Positions 52,801 through 63,552 of a DNA stretch of 64,000 nucleotides are shown piece after piece (the stretch's first letter is position 1; every line of letters begins with the position of its first letter). Source of the DNA: Saccharomyces paradoxus (Eukaryota; Ascomycota; Saccharomycetes; Saccharomycetales; Saccharomycetaceae); contig NC_047488.1 of the NCBI RefSeq assembly GCF_002079055.1, positions 124,001-188,000 on the forward strand. The letters are read 5' to 3'. Under the pieces are notes generated by a model that searched no databases, was not told the origin of the DNA, and saw nothing but the letters and a program-made list of their open reading frames with translations. The position numbers were made by a program, and so were the translations under genes.

Positions 52801-54378
52801 TTCTCTCACGGTAGTTTGTGAATCTGAAATGCCCTTCTTCAACCATTCTTCGATGTATATGATATTATTTTCCAATTTTGAGGTTGGTGAAGTTGTATTT
52901 GAATTGTTGAGTGACAGATTGGAGTCGTTGAACTTAATTAGGAAGCTACGCAGCAGTATCGCAGAACAAAATCTCGGTGTTACGGTTTTCTCATTTATTA
53001 GTAAGAACGATAATTGGAATAGTTTATTGTGGAAATGATTTATATCAATGATCAAAGTAATTAAACAATGAAATGCAGTTTGTGAAGAGATTTTCTTAGT
53101 GGAAGACAATAAATTTTTGAAAATGACAAAGATTTGGTCCAGTATTGATAGGGGCAAATGGTCGTTTAAAATATGAATTAGTCTTTTGAGGAAAAGCAAT
53201 GCCGTTAATGATAACGTAGTCCTCAGTGATGAAGTAGCTCTTGAAATTAACTCGATCAATTGCACCTCCTTTATTACGGTGACAAATTCTTCTGGATTGT
53301 CCTTGGGGATGTTGCCGGATATGATGTTATCTAATTCAACTATATTTGACTGCCTTAGTTTCCAATTTTGTTCCGTCTCCTTTACACTTTGGAATGGAAC
53401 CAACAAATTTTCCAAGTCCTGCTGTAGTTGGTTCAAAGACTCATAATTTTTTCTCATGGCTGAATCTTTACTGCTCAGGTTGTTTGATAACTGCGGCAAT
53501 TTCGCCTCAGCCAATAGTAGCTGATATTCGTACTCTTCATCAAACATTGACGACCTATCCTCTTGTAAGCCGTGTTGCTCTTGTGATTTTGCTAAGCTAA
53601 CAAATTTTTGTTTAAACTTCTCCACTTCCAAATCATTAATAAATCCGTTTATCAGATCTTGTGAATTTTCGTCATCCATTTTCAAATACTTGTACATTAT
53701 ATCGAAAATGAGCTCTATTATTAAATTATTGCTATCGTCATTTGCGTGTTCATTTAGGTTAGTGTTTAAAAGATTGGTGAACGACAACATGAAAAATCGC
53801 AGTAGTTGCAAATGATTTGAATTATTTCTCTCATTAATCTGGATCAATTCATCGATGGTCAATAACGTGGACTTTATTCTATTGAGGTAATCTTCGTTTT
53901 GGTTTTCATTTGGTCTTCGTAAGAAATTTGCTAGAATAGTTTGGATCTTCGATGGATTCACCAAATAGATGGCTTCAATGGCCTTAATGGAAGCTAGCCA
54001 AAATTTCTTTTCATTGGGCAGTTGAAAGATCAAGTGGTTCAGTAACCGCTCAACTAGAGTGTCATTGAATTGTACCGGAGACTGCATGGCTACACGCTTT
54101 ATAAGGTAACAAAGCGATGAGTGTGATAGAAAGATTAACCGCGGGTACGAATGGTAAGCGTAATGGCCGGAGATGAACAGCAACGCAGCAAAATAGGCCT
54201 GGATTGAGGATTCATTAACTAGTTCCTTCTTCACATGGCCTTTGAACCGGGTGAGCAGTGCCATTTTTTCCTCGATGGGTATAGACTCGTCCTTGAATAC
54301 AGTATACAGAGGGAAGGAATCGTTTGGATGCGCATTAGTACTGCTGCCATCATTGGTCTCATTATTGAAGGATGACAT
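49825..54378 (-). CDS. STU1: CLASP-family microtubule protein Stu1
   Basis: A 1517-residue protein (S. cerevisiae 1513). Stu1 binds beta-tubulin, stabilises spindle microtubules and captures unattached kinetochores. The N-terminal half (about 1-560) is an array of HEAT/TOG-type helical repeats (for example [20 protein letters not shown] and [19 protein letters not shown]). A Ser/Arg-rich basic linker (about 570-720, [19 protein letters not shown]) is the likely microtubule-lattice contact. Further helical domains, an acidic disordered stretch (about 1100-1230) and a C-terminal helical domain follow. The length agreement and the POL12-STU1-RIB1 order make the assignment firm. Confidence 0.95.
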   Translation of the reverse strand: MSSFNNETNDGSSTNAHPNDSFPLYTVFKDESIPIEEKMALLTRFKGHVKKELVNESSIQAYFAALLFISGHYAYHSYPRLIFLSHSSLCYLIKRVAMQSPVQFNDTLVERLLNHLIFQLPNEKKFWLASIKAIEAIYLVNPSKIQTILANFLRRPNENQNEDYLNRIKSTLLTIDELIQINERNNSNHLQLLRFFMLSFTNLLNTNLNEHANDDSNNLIIELIFDIMYKYLKMDDENSQDLINGFINDLEVEKFKQKFVSLAKSQEQHGLQEDRSSMFDEEYEYQLLLAEAKLPQLSNNLSSKDSAMRKNYESLNQLQQDLENLLVPFQSVKETEQNWKLRQSNIVELDNIISGNIPKDNPEEFVTVIKEVQLIELISRATSSLRTTLSLTALLFLKRLIHILNDHLPLSILDQIFVIFKNLLSSTKKISSQTAFHCLITLIIDINHFHNKLFQLSFLLINEKTVTPRFCSAILLRSFLIKFNDSNLSLNNSNTTSPTSKLENNIIYIEEWLKKGISDSQTTVREAMRLTFWYFYKCYPTNAKKLLSSSFSPQLKKATELAIPSHLNINYQVSRVSSTSSVSSATSRLYSQSSNNSSRRISLLEQKRNYPSYAQPTQSSSTSLLNPPVVTTGGNVIASKFSNKLKTNLRSTSEYSSKENEKRARNHDSLNAITNSNTKDNNGVIKRKVSAPPSSTVATKAPENYTNFDDFPLNQIDLTDELSSSYSNPLIKKYMDKNDVPMSSSPISLKGSNKPGEYEILYKIFNDASFSAQFKDALQYLQKELLSTSQQSSSLPSVPKFEFSKILKKLRQIMMKSPHDFKPFLNIPKFINEVPLNYLLELYSINGFDYAEILKNKMNPEKPYELTNLVTTIVDLFNFLNSNNCATDSKLYYMKYKTTFFNYYFKLLLEIFRNLNIKHDNTLRSEINDFMPKVSMILFQIYGKEFDYTCYFSLIFEIYKFDNKRFNKLLTDFDIVSTKMKICHELEKRDVNFKVENIISRESSVSFTPIDDKKLERGDELDEAVDENDVKKYMEMTMINPFKNLGTDKTLELKNNVDQKRSSSTNSVVIHDDNDKDKKLSEMTKIVSVYQLDQPNPVKEEDDKDVENSPKSDLNLSEIFQNGGDNTERKLKDDNELTVKFSTDPPKIINEQGKLIENGDENEKPDLETMSPIKINEDKNMDQKQRITVKRERELTLTEQDINSKKIKVVNIKKSEKMHFPIMDNFPKDSLTVYEISHLLMVDSTGNTLMDSDVYFNHMSKAINRIKSGSFTMKHINYLIEPLIICFQNQKMIDWLTNENGFDELLAVGIMLLKSTDDTPSIPSKISSKSIILVHSLLVWKNFLNTLGENADDDGVSLRMSFEEVWEQILLMLNKFSDYGNEIYKLAQEFRDDLMLSHFFKKHSATRILSMLVTEIQPDTAGVKETFLIETLWKMLLSPTICQQFKKSNLSEIIQTMSYFITGSDNTSWNFTSAVVLARCLRVLQSAPDYTEQETERLFDCLPKNVFKMIMFIASNE

Positions 54379-54644
54379 TACTTCTAAAGAATTCGAGGTC
54401 TCTCCAAAAACCCTAGTAATTAACGCTAAATATGCCTGTCAATCGGATGAAGGAAAGTTTCAACTGCAAAGGTAAATAATAGATGTTTTTAACGCTCTAG
54501 AATAAATAAATAATTTGATTTTTCTATAAAGGTGTTAAATGCGCCAATACGCGCCGACGGGGTAACGTACCAAAATAGTGTGGTATTATCGTTTCATTAC
54601 AAAAAAGGCACTATATTGTACTAAAAATTATGCTACAGTTGTTT

Positions 54645-55682
54645 TTATATTGTCAGCGTGGATGTTGATGACAACGCAGAGTTCATTCGGTTTTGTATTT
54701 GGGTCTCATTTGTCTCAGCAGATTGAGGATTTGTGTGAAGTTTCAAAGGCTCCGTGAGCAAATGGCCCATTCTTTCTATCTTGGTCCTGAGGTAACCCTC
54801 TATCTCTTTGGAGTCTATGCCTTCACTGGAGTTTGTCCAGTGGATGGGTACCATGGGCACCCGTTCAACGCACTTCAGGTAGGGCGCATGATCTACCTGT
54901 TTTATCTTTTCCGGATTGTTTGTCAGCAGTCTGACGTTACCAATGCCCAGATCCAGCAAAATAGCCTTACCCAGTGAGAAGTCCCTGGCATCCACAGGAT
55001 GTTTCAGCATTAGGTTGGCCTGGACTGTGTCAGCACCTAGATCTTGCAGGTTGTAGGCCTTGAGCTTTTCACCCAATCCGATGCCACGACCCTCTTGTCT
55101 CAAATACACGATAACTCCGTGGCCGTTGCCACCCTTTATGTTGCTTGTAGGTTCGTGGTCGCACGCAATAAGCCTGCCTGCCCTATCAAATTGTTCACCA
55201 CAATCGCAACGGGCGCTCCATGCGTTTTCACCAGTGTAACATTCAGAATGGATCCGCACCAACGTGCTGTTGTGGGCGTCCCATGTCGTAGCCTTGGAAG
55301 CTAACAACTCGCCTGTAATATCATCAAACTCCAGCGCCAATCCGAGTCTATCGTCCTCGTCTGCTACAGTCCTGCCGGGGTACAACTTGCCAATATAAGC
55401 GCCCCTGATCATTCTATCTTGTTGCGTCTCGTGCTGTCTTCTGCGGAATAGCGAGCGCGACCGTATATCTTCACCAAACACTATGGCCAAATGCTCCTTG
55501 TTATCCCGGTTGTTGCTGTACAGATGTAAAAAGATATCCGGGCCCTGTGTGGTGGGGATACGAGCTCTTGCGACACATTGTACTAATGGCAAGCCGCCGT
55601 CGTCGTCCCTACCGTCACCTGTGCCACCAATCTCACGCTCGCTGTTATTTTGATTACTGCTGTTATAGTTATCTATGGTCAT
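54645..55682 (-). CDS. RIB1: GTP cyclohydrolase II, Rib1
   Basis: A 345-residue enzyme for the first step of riboflavin synthesis: GTP to 2,5-diamino-6-ribosylamino-4(3H)-pyrimidinone 5'-phosphate, formate and pyrophosphate. The zinc ligands are C148, C159 and C161 (HSECYTGENAW...CDCGEQFD). GTP-binding residues lie in VYLRQEGRGIGLGEKLKAYN and the C-terminal motif GIGNVRLLTNNPEK. The domain runs about 85-310, with low-complexity ends. The length equals that of S. cerevisiae. It is divergent from HEK2 across 512 bp. Confidence 0.97.
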   Translation of the reverse strand: MTIDNYNSSNQNNSEREIGGTGDGRDDDGGLPLVQCVARARIPTTQGPDIFLHLYSNNRDNKEHLAIVFGEDIRSRSLFRRRQHETQQDRMIRGAYIGKLYPGRTVADEDDRLGLALEFDDITGELLASKATTWDAHNSTLVRIHSECYTGENAWSARCDCGEQFDRAGRLIACDHEPTSNIKGGNGHGVIVYLRQEGRGIGLGEKLKAYNLQDLGADTVQANLMLKHPVDARDFSLGKAILLDLGIGNVRLLTNNPEKIKQVDHAPYLKCVERVPMVPIHWTNSSEGIDSKEIEGYLRTKIERMGHLLTEPLKLHTNPQSAETNETQIQNRMNSALSSTSTLTI

Positions 55683-56194
55683 CCTATAGGTTTGTTGTAT
55701 GTCTGCTGTACGTCTGTTGTAGTTTTATGTATATCTTTCTTTGTAATGACTCAATTATTGTCCACGCCAGCACAGCAACTTCCTTATATATAACGTTACC
55801 TGCGCTGGCGCTCACCCCACAAGAGGCGTCCGACTAATTTCTGACAAATCGTAAAAGAAAAAGAAAAACTCAAAGGAAAAAGAAATGCTTCCGCCCTATA
55901 TTATTTGTCTTAAAAGCTCTTAACACCCTACCTTTTTACTCAACACCCTTTGCCCCTCCTGATAAAAACCCTGTCATTGTTCACGAAAACCCTATTGTTT
56001 TTTCTGTGTGCCCGCCCGCTCAGCTAAACAACAAACAAGACTATAATCTGGATCAAAAGTACCCGAGCATATATAACTACAGGGTACAAGAAGTAAAGGC
56101 ATCTTGCTCCCCATTCCCATCGCGCGCCCCCTTTACAACAAAGCATCAACTCATCGGGTAACTTAGAGACACAGCATCAGTATATATACCCGCC
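55683..56194. promoter_or_regulatory. Divergent RIB1-HEK2 promoter
   Basis: These 512 bp contain TATA-like strings on both sides (TATATAA at about 55785-55791 and TATATATA near 56181) and C-rich leader sequence before HEK2. I see no gene and no exact site for the general regulatory factors. Confidence 0.45.
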
Positions 56195-57340
56195 ATGTCA
56201 CAGTTCTTCGAAGCTGCTACTCCCGTTGCAATTCCTACAAACAGTACCAACGGCGGCACCAGTGATGCCGGCAGCGCCGCCACTGGCGGCGCCCCTGTCG
56301 TTGGCGCCACCGCTCAACCCACCATCAATCACAGGCTTTTGCTGTCATTGAAAGAGGCTGCCAAGATCATTGGCACTAAGGGCTCTACGATCTCTCGCAT
56401 AAGAGCTGCTAACTCTGTCAAGATCGGTATTTCTGAAAAGGTGCCCGGTTGCTCTGACAGGATCCTGTCCTGTGCGGGCAACGTAATTAATGTGGCCAAT
56501 GCAATTGGTGATATTGTTGACGTGCTTAACAAGCGGAATCCCGAGAATGAGGACGCTGCTGAGGGCGAGGCCGAGGAGCATTATTACTTCCACTTTTTGA
56601 ACCATATTTTGCCAGCCCCCTCGAAGGATGAGATTAGAGACCTGCAGCAGCTGGAAAACATTGGTTACGTGAGGCTCATTGTGGCCAATTCTCACATTTC
56701 GTCCATCATCGGTAAAGCGGGTGCCACCATCAAGTCTCTGATCAATAAACACGGCGTCAAGATTGTGGCTTCCAAGGACTTTTTACCTGCCAGCGATGAA
56801 AGAATTATCGAGATCCAGGGTTTCCCGGGCTCCATCACCAATGTACTCATCGAAATCAGCGAGATTATTTTGAGCGACGTTGATGTCAGATTCAGCACAG
56901 AAAGGTCTTATTTCCCTCATTTAAAAAAGTCATCCGGTGAACCTGCTTCTCCTTCTACCTCCTCCAACACTAGAATCGAATTGAAGATCCCAGAACTATA
57001 CGTGGGTGCCATTATTGGCCGTGGAATGAACAGAATCAAGAACTTGAAGACTTTCACAAAAACCAATATTGTCGTGGAAAGGAAGGATGACGATGATAAG
57101 GACGAGAATTTCAGAAAATTTATAATCACAAGTAAATTTCCTAAGAATGTCAAACTCGCCGAATCCATGCTTTTAAAAAACTTGAATACCGAAATTGAGA
57201 AACGTGAAAACTACAAGAGAAAATTGGAAGCCTCAGAAGGAAATGCCACTGCTGTTAATGAACGCTCTGATTCTGCTTCTTCCTTGGAAGAAAAAGAAGA
57301 AGCACAAGAAGAACGTGACAATAAAGAGGAACAGTCGTAG
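56195..57340 (+). CDS. HEK2: KH-domain RNA-binding protein Hek2/Khd1
   Basis: A 381-residue protein related to hnRNP K. It represses translation of ASH1 and other bud-localised mRNAs and binds CNN-repeat transcripts, and it also acts at telomeres. Three KH domains are visible by their GxxG loops: KH1 at about 44-107 (IGTKGSTI), KH2 at about 157-222 (IGKAGATI) and KH3 at about 258-330 (IGRGMNRI). The N-terminus is Thr/Ala/Gly-rich. The C-terminal tail is acidic with Ser residues and varies between species. Its 3' region carries GTAT repeats. Confidence 0.96.
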   Translation: MSQFFEAATPVAIPTNSTNGGTSDAGSAATGGAPVVGATAQPTINHRLLLSLKEAAKIIGTKGSTISRIRAANSVKIGISEKVPGCSDRILSCAGNVINVANAIGDIVDVLNKRNPENEDAAEGEAEEHYYFHFLNHILPAPSKDEIRDLQQLENIGYVRLIVANSHISSIIGKAGATIKSLINKHGVKIVASKDFLPASDERIIEIQGFPGSITNVLIEISEIILSDVDVRFSTERSYFPHLKKSSGEPASPSTSSNTRIELKIPELYVGAIIGRGMNRIKNLKTFTKTNIVVERKDDDDKDENFRKFIITSKFPKNVKLAESMLLKNLNTEIEKRENYKRKLEASEGNATAVNERSDSASSLEEKEEAQEERDNKEEQS

Positions 57341-57705
57341 TATATACGTGTGCATGCGCACGTCCCACAAAGACAAAACAAACTGTCATCTTAACGAATA
57401 ATGTTGCATCATTACTAGTTTAAACTGTATTTTATTAAAGGGAAAAAAATGATTCAATATGTATGTATGTATGTATATATATTTTGTGAAAAAAAAAAAC
57501 GTTTTATAAATACTTAATAAAGCTGTTGTATTTTCTTTTATTATTATCCAAATTCTTCATTCTAAACATTTCGCGCATCGCTGGATGGAGGCACACAGAG
57601 GGAAGGGGAAAATAACATGAAAAAATCGTAAGATTTAGGCAATAGTATAAACAAATAAACAATAAAAATGCGACTACAGCTTTAGAACATACACTATCTT
57701 CATGG
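57341..57705 (+). promoter_or_regulatory. HEK2 3' region and SHE1 leader with upstream ORFs
   Basis: The first part is HEK2 3' UTR with a (GTAT)n tract near 57459-57480 and an A run at about 57489. Just before SHE1 lie two very short upstream ORFs: MRLQL at 57668-57685 and MDE at 57702-57713. The latter overlaps the SHE1 start codon by a few bases. Confidence 0.5.
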
Positions 57706-58719
57706 ATGAATGATAAACTCCAAAAAGAGCATAAAGAAAACGACACCATTTCACAAATTAATGATTTCACGTCGCATATGAGTATAGACTTCCATTCGAA
57801 TAACAATAGCAATATCATCGAAACTATTGGTGTTTCCAAAAGGCTAGGAAATTCTGTACTAAGTGAACTGGATTCCAGAGCTACCTCAAAATTCGAATTC
57901 TTAAAAGATCAATCCGAGCAACAATACAACGGTGACAAGAATGGCGAACCGAAATCGGACTCGTATGATATCAACGAGTTCTTCCAAGCAAAGCATGATT
58001 CTCAATTCGGCCAGATGGAGTCGCTAGACACTCATTATACTCTCTTACACACACCCAAGAGAAAATCTCAACATGCAATTCCACAGGATCGGTCAGATTC
58101 GATGAAAAGGTCAAGACCGTCCCGCTCAATTCCATACACTACACCAGTGGTCAACGATATCACAAGAAGAATACGAAGATTGAAGTTGCGGAACTCATTG
58201 GTCAATGGCAATGACATTGTGGCTAGAGCGAGATCTATGCAAGCGAATTCTAATGTTAATTCGATAAAGAACACACCACTGTCAAAACCCAAGCCCTTTA
58301 TGCACAAACCAAACTTTTTAATGCCCACTACCAATTCCCTGAACAAGATCAACTCCGCTCATCGCAATGCCTCTTCCTCTTCGTCAGCCTCATCGATCCC
58401 AAGATCTAAGGTACACAGATCGACACCAATAAGAGACTTACACGCCAAAACCAAACCGACAGAACGCACGCCATTTGCACAAGGAACGAATTCGCAATTG
58501 AAGAATTCAGTTTCCGTTTTTGATAGACTTTACAAGCAAACAACGTTCTCTAGGTCGACGTCTATGAATAACCTATCATCAGGATCCTCTGCAAAGTCCA
58601 AGGAACAAACCAATGCGAAGACCCGGTTGGTGAAAAGTAAGACAAGTGGTTCATTGTCCACCAATCTTAAGCAAAATACGGCTACCAGCACAAAGGGTGA
58701 AAGGCCCATTTGGCGATGA
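57706..58719 (+). CDS. SHE1: Spindle microtubule protein She1
   Basis: A 337-residue protein (S. cerevisiae 338). She1 coats microtubules and restricts dynein activity to the proper time and cell, polarising spindle movement to the bud. It also sits on the spindle and bud neck. There is no enzyme domain. The protein is basic, Ser/Asn-rich and disordered, with conserved islands [20 protein letters not shown] (about 126-145) and [20 protein letters not shown] (about 266-285). Many Ser/Thr residues lie in Mec1, Ipl1 or Cdk contexts. The start [12 protein letters not shown] matches the family. Two tiny upstream ORFs precede it. Confidence 0.93.
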   Translation: MNDKLQKEHKENDTISQINDFTSHMSIDFHSNNNSNIIETIGVSKRLGNSVLSELDSRATSKFEFLKDQSEQQYNGDKNGEPKSDSYDINEFFQAKHDSQFGQMESLDTHYTLLHTPKRKSQHAIPQDRSDSMKRSRPSRSIPYTTPVVNDITRRIRRLKLRNSLVNGNDIVARARSMQANSNVNSIKNTPLSKPKPFMHKPNFLMPTTNSLNKINSAHRNASSSSSASSIPRSKVHRSTPIRDLHAKTKPTERTPFAQGTNSQLKNSVSVFDRLYKQTTFSRSTSMNNLSSGSSAKSKEQTNAKTRLVKSKTSGSLSTNLKQNTATSTKGERPIWR

Positions 58720-59059
58720 TTAAGTTACAAAGAATTGCATTTTATAAGGAACATCATGTGATGACATTTGAAAAGCGGGAAAGAATACTACTAATATAAA
58801 ACTATTTACTGGATACTTAGAATTTTTTTTTTCTTCTTTATATGTAAAAGTTGTTTAAAAAATTTCATCGTTCTCTTTTTTTTTTTTTTTTTGGAATCTT
58901 CGATTCTTGTTGAAAAGAATTTCTAAAAAATATAGGAGGATAATAATATTATCAAAAACAAATCGTGTCACTCATTAAACACCAAAAATCCAAGAAAAAA
59001 AGAAAGAAAAGGAAATTGTGAGAAAGAATTTAGATTAGAAATCAAAAGTCAGATTAGAC
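58720..59059. other. Convergent SHE1-PET9 spacer
   Basis: This is 340 bp of 3' sequence with a 17-base T run at about 58876-58892 and A-rich stretches. I see no gene. Confidence 0.5.
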
Positions 59060-60016
59060 TTATTTGAACTTCTTACCAAACAAGATCATTTGTAGTTGAT
59101 CATACATTGAGATAACACCAGCACCTGCGACACCTCTTAAAATGTTAGCACCACAACCCTTGAATAGAGATCCAACACCTTCAGCAGCAACAATCTTTCT
59201 CATACAGTCAAAGGCACCGTCGTACTTAATAGCTTGACCAGAGGTCATCATCATTCTTCTTCTAACGGTATCCAATGGGTAAGAACATGTAGAAGCACCA
59301 GTAGTAACAACCCAACCTAACAAGAATGAGGCCAAGAACGAACCTTCCAAAGAACCGGTCAACAATAGAGGCTTCAAGGAATCGTACATACCGAAGTATA
59401 GACCTCTGTAGACAACAATACCAACGACAGAAGGTAAGAAACCTCTGTAAAGACCAGCAACACCATCAGATTTCAAGGTTTTCTTGTAGACGTCGATCAA
59501 ACCGTTGAATTGACGAGCACCACCCTTCTTAGAGGATTTGGAGTCAGCAGCCAATCTGGTTCTTGCATAATCCAAAGAGTAAACAAACAGCAATGACAAG
59601 GCACCAGCAGCACCACCAGAGGCCAAGTTACCGGCAAACCATTTGGTGTAACCTTCTTCCTTCTTGAAACCAAACATGGCCTTGATCTTGTCCTTGAAAG
59701 CGAAATTCAAAGCTTGAGTAGGGAAATAACGGATAACGTTAGCAGTGTTACCTCTCCAGAATGAAATGATACCTTCCTGTGTAGCGGTTCTCTTGAAACA
59801 GTCCGTAATACCAGCGTATTTTCTGTCCAAAGTACCTTGTTTTAACATTTCATCTTGGTTTTGAATCAAAAGTTTAACTCTTTCAATGGGAGAGGCGGCA
59901 GTCTTGGCGATAGCAGCACTAACACCACCCATTAAGAAATCAATCAAAAAGTTAGATTCCTTCTTTGGAGCTGGGGCTGGTGGTAATGGGGTTTTAACTT
60001 GGGCGTTAGAAGACAT
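59060..60016 (-). CDS. PET9: Mitochondrial ADP/ATP carrier Pet9 (Aac2)
   Basis: A 318-residue major ADP/ATP translocase of the inner membrane. It has three tandem mitochondrial-carrier repeats with the motifs SPIERVK, SLDYART and YPLDTVRRR. The nucleotide-carrier signature RRRMMM is present. It differs from the S. cerevisiae protein I remember at only three or four positions (for example YAGIT for YAGIL and GQAIK for GQAVK), and codon choice is strongly biased toward the optimal set, as for highly expressed genes. Upstream lies an exact HAP-type CCAAT site. Confidence 0.97.
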   Translation of the reverse strand: MSSNAQVKTPLPPAPAPKKESNFLIDFLMGGVSAAIAKTAASPIERVKLLIQNQDEMLKQGTLDRKYAGITDCFKRTATQEGIISFWRGNTANVIRYFPTQALNFAFKDKIKAMFGFKKEEGYTKWFAGNLASGGAAGALSLLFVYSLDYARTRLAADSKSSKKGGARQFNGLIDVYKKTLKSDGVAGLYRGFLPSVVGIVVYRGLYFGMYDSLKPLLLTGSLEGSFLASFLLGWVVTTGASTCSYPLDTVRRRMMMTSGQAIKYDGAFDCMRKIVAAEGVGSLFKGCGANILRGVAGAGVISMYDQLQMILFGKKFK

Positions 60017-60321
60017 GGCTATTTGCTTATATGTATGTTAATGTATGATTCTGAGGTATAAAAGAGCGCACAAAAAAAGAACAACGACAAATATAAATAA
60101 TATAGAGGGGCTCCTTTGATTTGTGGATGTATTGCAACGTACCGTTTAACTAACAGTGAGAATATACTGTTTTTGAGTGGGATGTCGTGAAAAATTAAAT
60201 ATTAAAAACTCAAATGGTATTTATATTGTGCGACGACGTGGGCCCGATCGACGGAGACATGTCCCCGATAATCGCACCTCACCCTCTGAGAGTGGGGCCC
60301 TCTCATTGGCCCGCGCTCTAC

Positions 60322-60329
60322 ACCAATCA
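60322..60329 (-). promoter_or_regulatory. HAP site upstream of PET9
   Basis: ACCAATCA matches the HAP2/3/4/5 consensus ACCAATNA exactly, about 310 bp before the PET9 start. A second CCAAT core in reverse (ATTGG, 60305-60309) lies 17 bp away. Both sit in a GC-rich block of the 505-bp PET9 upstream region. Confidence 0.65.
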
Positions 60330-60446
60330 GGGCAGTGCATTTACCGCCTTTCCTTTCCATAGAAGCTGTCCTCGTACATCGTGATTTTATGCATTACTAT
60401 GAAAAATTATGTCTATATATCTGTACAAAATATATGTATGGTTATG

Positions 60447-60450
<4 letters not shown>

Positions 60451-60478
<28 letters not shown>
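60451..60478. repeat. (AT)n microsatellite
   Basis: About 14 AT units between the PET9 promoter and the YBL029C-A 3' end. Similar shorter tracts lie at about 39242-39260 and 46311-46327. Confidence 0.9.
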
Positions 60479-60483
<5 letters not shown>

Positions 60484-60521
60484 GAAGTTCACGGGAAGAA
60501 TATTGTTCAGTAGACAATTAA

Positions 60522-60806
60522 TCAGTTGGGCTGCTTTTGTCGTAAGTTTTGTTGTTCTTGAATGACTTTATTTAGCTGTTCGTCATTTTTAAAATCTTGT
60601 CGCCAATTGCAGATGGGACAGTGTAGCTGTTTGCCCCAGAAAACAGGAACCAACGGTATGAACCAAACAGTAAAAAATTCCTTTCTTTTTATGGGGCCGA
60701 CACTATAATTGTGACAATTCGGGCAGTACAGGTTCTGATGCCCGGGCACAGAATCGTATGAAGAGTCGAAACTCTTCATACCACATACAATAGGGATGAA
60801 TGACAT
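60522..60806 (-). CDS. YBL029C-A: Zinc-ribbon protein YBL029C-A
   Basis: A 94-residue protein of unknown function; the S. cerevisiae protein was reported at the cell periphery. A zinc ribbon is formed by two CXXC pairs, YCPNC (about 27-31) and HCPIC (about 62-66). Between them lies a hydrophobic stretch (FFTVWFIPLVPVFWGKQ) that could touch or enter a membrane, a layout also seen in LITAF-like proteins. The C-terminal tail is Gln/Asn-rich. An exact Reb1 core (TTACCCG, 61027-61033) lies about 220 bp upstream. Confidence 0.9.
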   Translation of the reverse strand: MSFIPIVCGMKSFDSSYDSVPGHQNLYCPNCHNYSVGPIKRKEFFTVWFIPLVPVFWGKQLHCPICNWRQDFKNDEQLNKVIQEQQNLRQKQPN

Positions 60807-62171
60807 GGTAATTTTTTTTTGGCGTTTTCTATTACGTTACTTATGGGGCACTGCAGTACACTAATTTCTATTGCTAACGTTTATTTTCAACTTGTTCTTC
60901 AGCCGCTTGTTTTATACACAGGAATTATTGAAAAACGGAGAGGAAAGGAAAAAGGGATAAGGATGGACGTGGCTAATGCGCATCTTCGTATGTGTGTATA
61001 TCCTTTGATCTTCACTACATACTTTGTTACCCGACAATGCTATTTTTTCTTTTTTTTCTCTTCCTCTTTTCCACTTTCCTTCCTTTTTCTTTTTTCTTTT
61101 TTCTTGTGAAAATCAGTGTGACTAAAACTAGACTTCGTATTTTCGTAGAGGCACCACATGCCGGCTCCGCCGTCACCACATTCTCCCCTGCCGGTAAAGA
61201 CCGGCGCACGCAGAAAAGGCGTACATAATGTCGGGCGGTAACGGAGTCATTCCATCGCTGATAAATACCCCTTGCAGCGAACCCAGAGCCCTATCGAGAA
61301 TACAGCCCATACATCGCGTTAGGGCACTTGCCGTTTTACTCCGAGCTGTGCCGTCGTAGATGCATACGCGTCCTGCAGGCATACCATAAGCCCACGTACA
61401 ATCACCTGTAGAAAGTAAGAAAGCTTGTGTATGTAATCAGAGCAGAAATCTGGTGGGTTCGAACGACTTTGGTACAGAGATATTATTTTTTGGTTCCGTC
61501 CTGCGTTATTCCTCCTGTCTCCTGCCGCTTTGATAACTTTTTCATTCCTCCCCTTAACTTGTTATTTCGTATTACGATATTAGGTAACTAAGTAGCTCAA
61601 ATGGCGAAATGTAGGGACTCAATTCCACAGGTAGTTTTGTTTTTCGTTCTCATTTCTCATATCGGTGACTTCGCACACAAATAGGCGCAGTGATTTCTTT
61701 ATCTGACTGAGCCTTGAAAAAAAAAACCAACGATTTCTCATGCAGTTAGTCGGCCAGTCGCTTATTGACTATCTGCGTGGTTCCCCTTCCTGCATAAAAA
61801 TAAACACAATCTTAATACGCCATACGTTGACTCCATTTTTTGCTCGTTTCATTATATTATTTTCCTATGGCACTTCCTGCGTGGGATTCCCTTTATTATA
61901 ACTTTTAAGGTTTCTACCCACATATATCCAATTTTTATCATGTTTTTCTTTTTTTTTTTTTTTTTTCTCTGTTGTGTTTTTGAAAAAAAAAAATCAATTG
62001 TTTAAAAGGAATTAAGCAAATTATATATATGCGACTGTTAGTTTCCAGTTCTATTTCCTGCTCTTATTTTTTCTAATTTGCTCTTTTCCCTTCTTTTCTA
62101 CTTGCGTATTCATCTTGTATTAGGCGAAAGCTTAGTCGTAATATATAGAGATTATAATACCAATATAACTA
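60807..62171. promoter_or_regulatory. Large divergent YBL029C-A to YBL029W region
   Basis: This 1365-bp interval has no gene that I can support. It contains T-rich blocks (61044-61105 and 61949-61976), a Reb1 core at 61027-61033, and a perfect 6-bp dyad GCCGGT-AAAG-ACCGGC at 61190-61205 within a GC-rich stretch. A B-box-like GGTTCGAACGA at 61456-61466 has no A box. The size suggests complex control of YBL029W. Confidence 0.45.
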
Positions 62172-62425
62172 ATGTGCGCCAATATCCCCGAATTCGACTC
62201 TTTTTACGAAAATGAAAATTTAAATTACAACTTGGAATCACTCGCACCTTTAAATTGTGATGTTAACTCGCCCTTTTTTCCTATCAATAACAGTGACATC
62301 AACGTTAATGCTTATGGTGACGAAAATTTAACGTACTCCAACTTTTTATTGTCTTATAGCGATAAGCTGGCTGCTACAACTGATAAAAGCAATAGCATTA
62401 ATAATAGTAATATTAATAATAATAG

Positions 62426-62456
<31 letters not shown>

Positions 62457-63296
62457 CTACTCGGTAATGATATCAGCCAGATGGCTTTTTTGCTCGATTA
62501 CCCCTCTACTCTCAACGAACCGCAATTTTCCGTAAATTGTAAAGACATTTACAAAAAGGACATATCGACGCCTTCGTCATTAGTTTCGAGCCTGCCATCT
62601 GCTAAATTCTCTTTATCCCTATCAAATTCGCCTTCTCCTCCACCACCATCATCTTCCTCTTTAAAACAGGAAGAAGCAATAATTTCTAATACCAGCGCGA
62701 ACAGCGACATATTTGCCGATCCTAATACATTCGAAAAGGATACTTTGCCCCTCACACAAGAACTGACGATAGAAAACCTAAATAATCAATTAAACTACCC
62801 AGATTTTACGATAAACACCATCGAACAAGATCCAACCCCTTCTTCTTTTTCGTCGTCGTCTTCGTCTTCGTCTTCGGAATCAACCACCTCTTCCAGCAGG
62901 AAGAGGAAGTCCTGTCATGATTCATTTACGCATTCATCGCCCTCTTCTTCTGAGTCCAAGAAAATTTCTGATTCAAGATTATCCGCCGAAGGTTTGGCTA
63001 AAGTACTGAATTTAGAATCTCCCGAAGAAGCTTTAAAAAGAGAGCGCTTTATATTGGGTATTTTCCAAAACGAACTAAATTACCCGCTAGGTTACAAGAC
63101 GTGGATTAGGGATACTACAAAAGAGTATAGGACAAACTTAATTAACCAACTGCACGAACGAGTAAGGGTAAAGTACCCCGAATACAACCAGTCCATACTC
63201 GAAACTATAATTAGGCGAGGTACCTACTACATGATGCAGAGTAGGTTAAGAAGAGAGAGAAGAATGAAACTCAAAGAACGTAAAAGAACAACCTAA
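62172..63296 (+). CDS. YBL029W: Transcription-factor-like protein YBL029W, function unknown
   Basis: A 374-residue protein (S. cerevisiae 376) with no assigned function. The N-terminal 60 residues are acidic with spaced Phe/Tyr/Leu (EFDSFYENENLNYNLESL), like an acidic activation region. An Asn run (about 72-95) and Ser runs (about 155-170, 225-245) follow. The conserved part is the C-terminal 108 residues (267-374): SAEGLAKVLNLESPEEALKR, then ILGIFQNELNYPLGYKTW, ending in a very basic SRLRRERRMKLKERKR. This basic block could bind DNA and faintly recalls the Vhr1 N-terminal domain. That link is inference only. Confidence 0.85.
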
Positions 63297-63552
63297 TCTA
63301 TAACCCAAAAAAAAATGCATTATATATCTCATCCATATATAGAACACACTCACTCACATAAAAGACAAAAATGTAAAAATGAACCGGTTTTCATATCATC
63401 ATCATCTGTTCTCCTTTCTTTCAATTTTGAATTGTCTATGGAGAGATAAAGTATTGTAAAAAAAATAAAATAACATCGGAATTTTAGTATGGTACATATA
63501 ATTAAAAATTTTACAACCCAGCTCCTATCAAGCCCTTATCACCTTCTTTTTA

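Noticed and set aside
61456-61466. B-box-like GGTTCGAACGA followed by a T6 run
   Set aside because: It departs from the consensus at two of the last three bases and has no A box upstream, so no tRNA or Pol III gene is supported.
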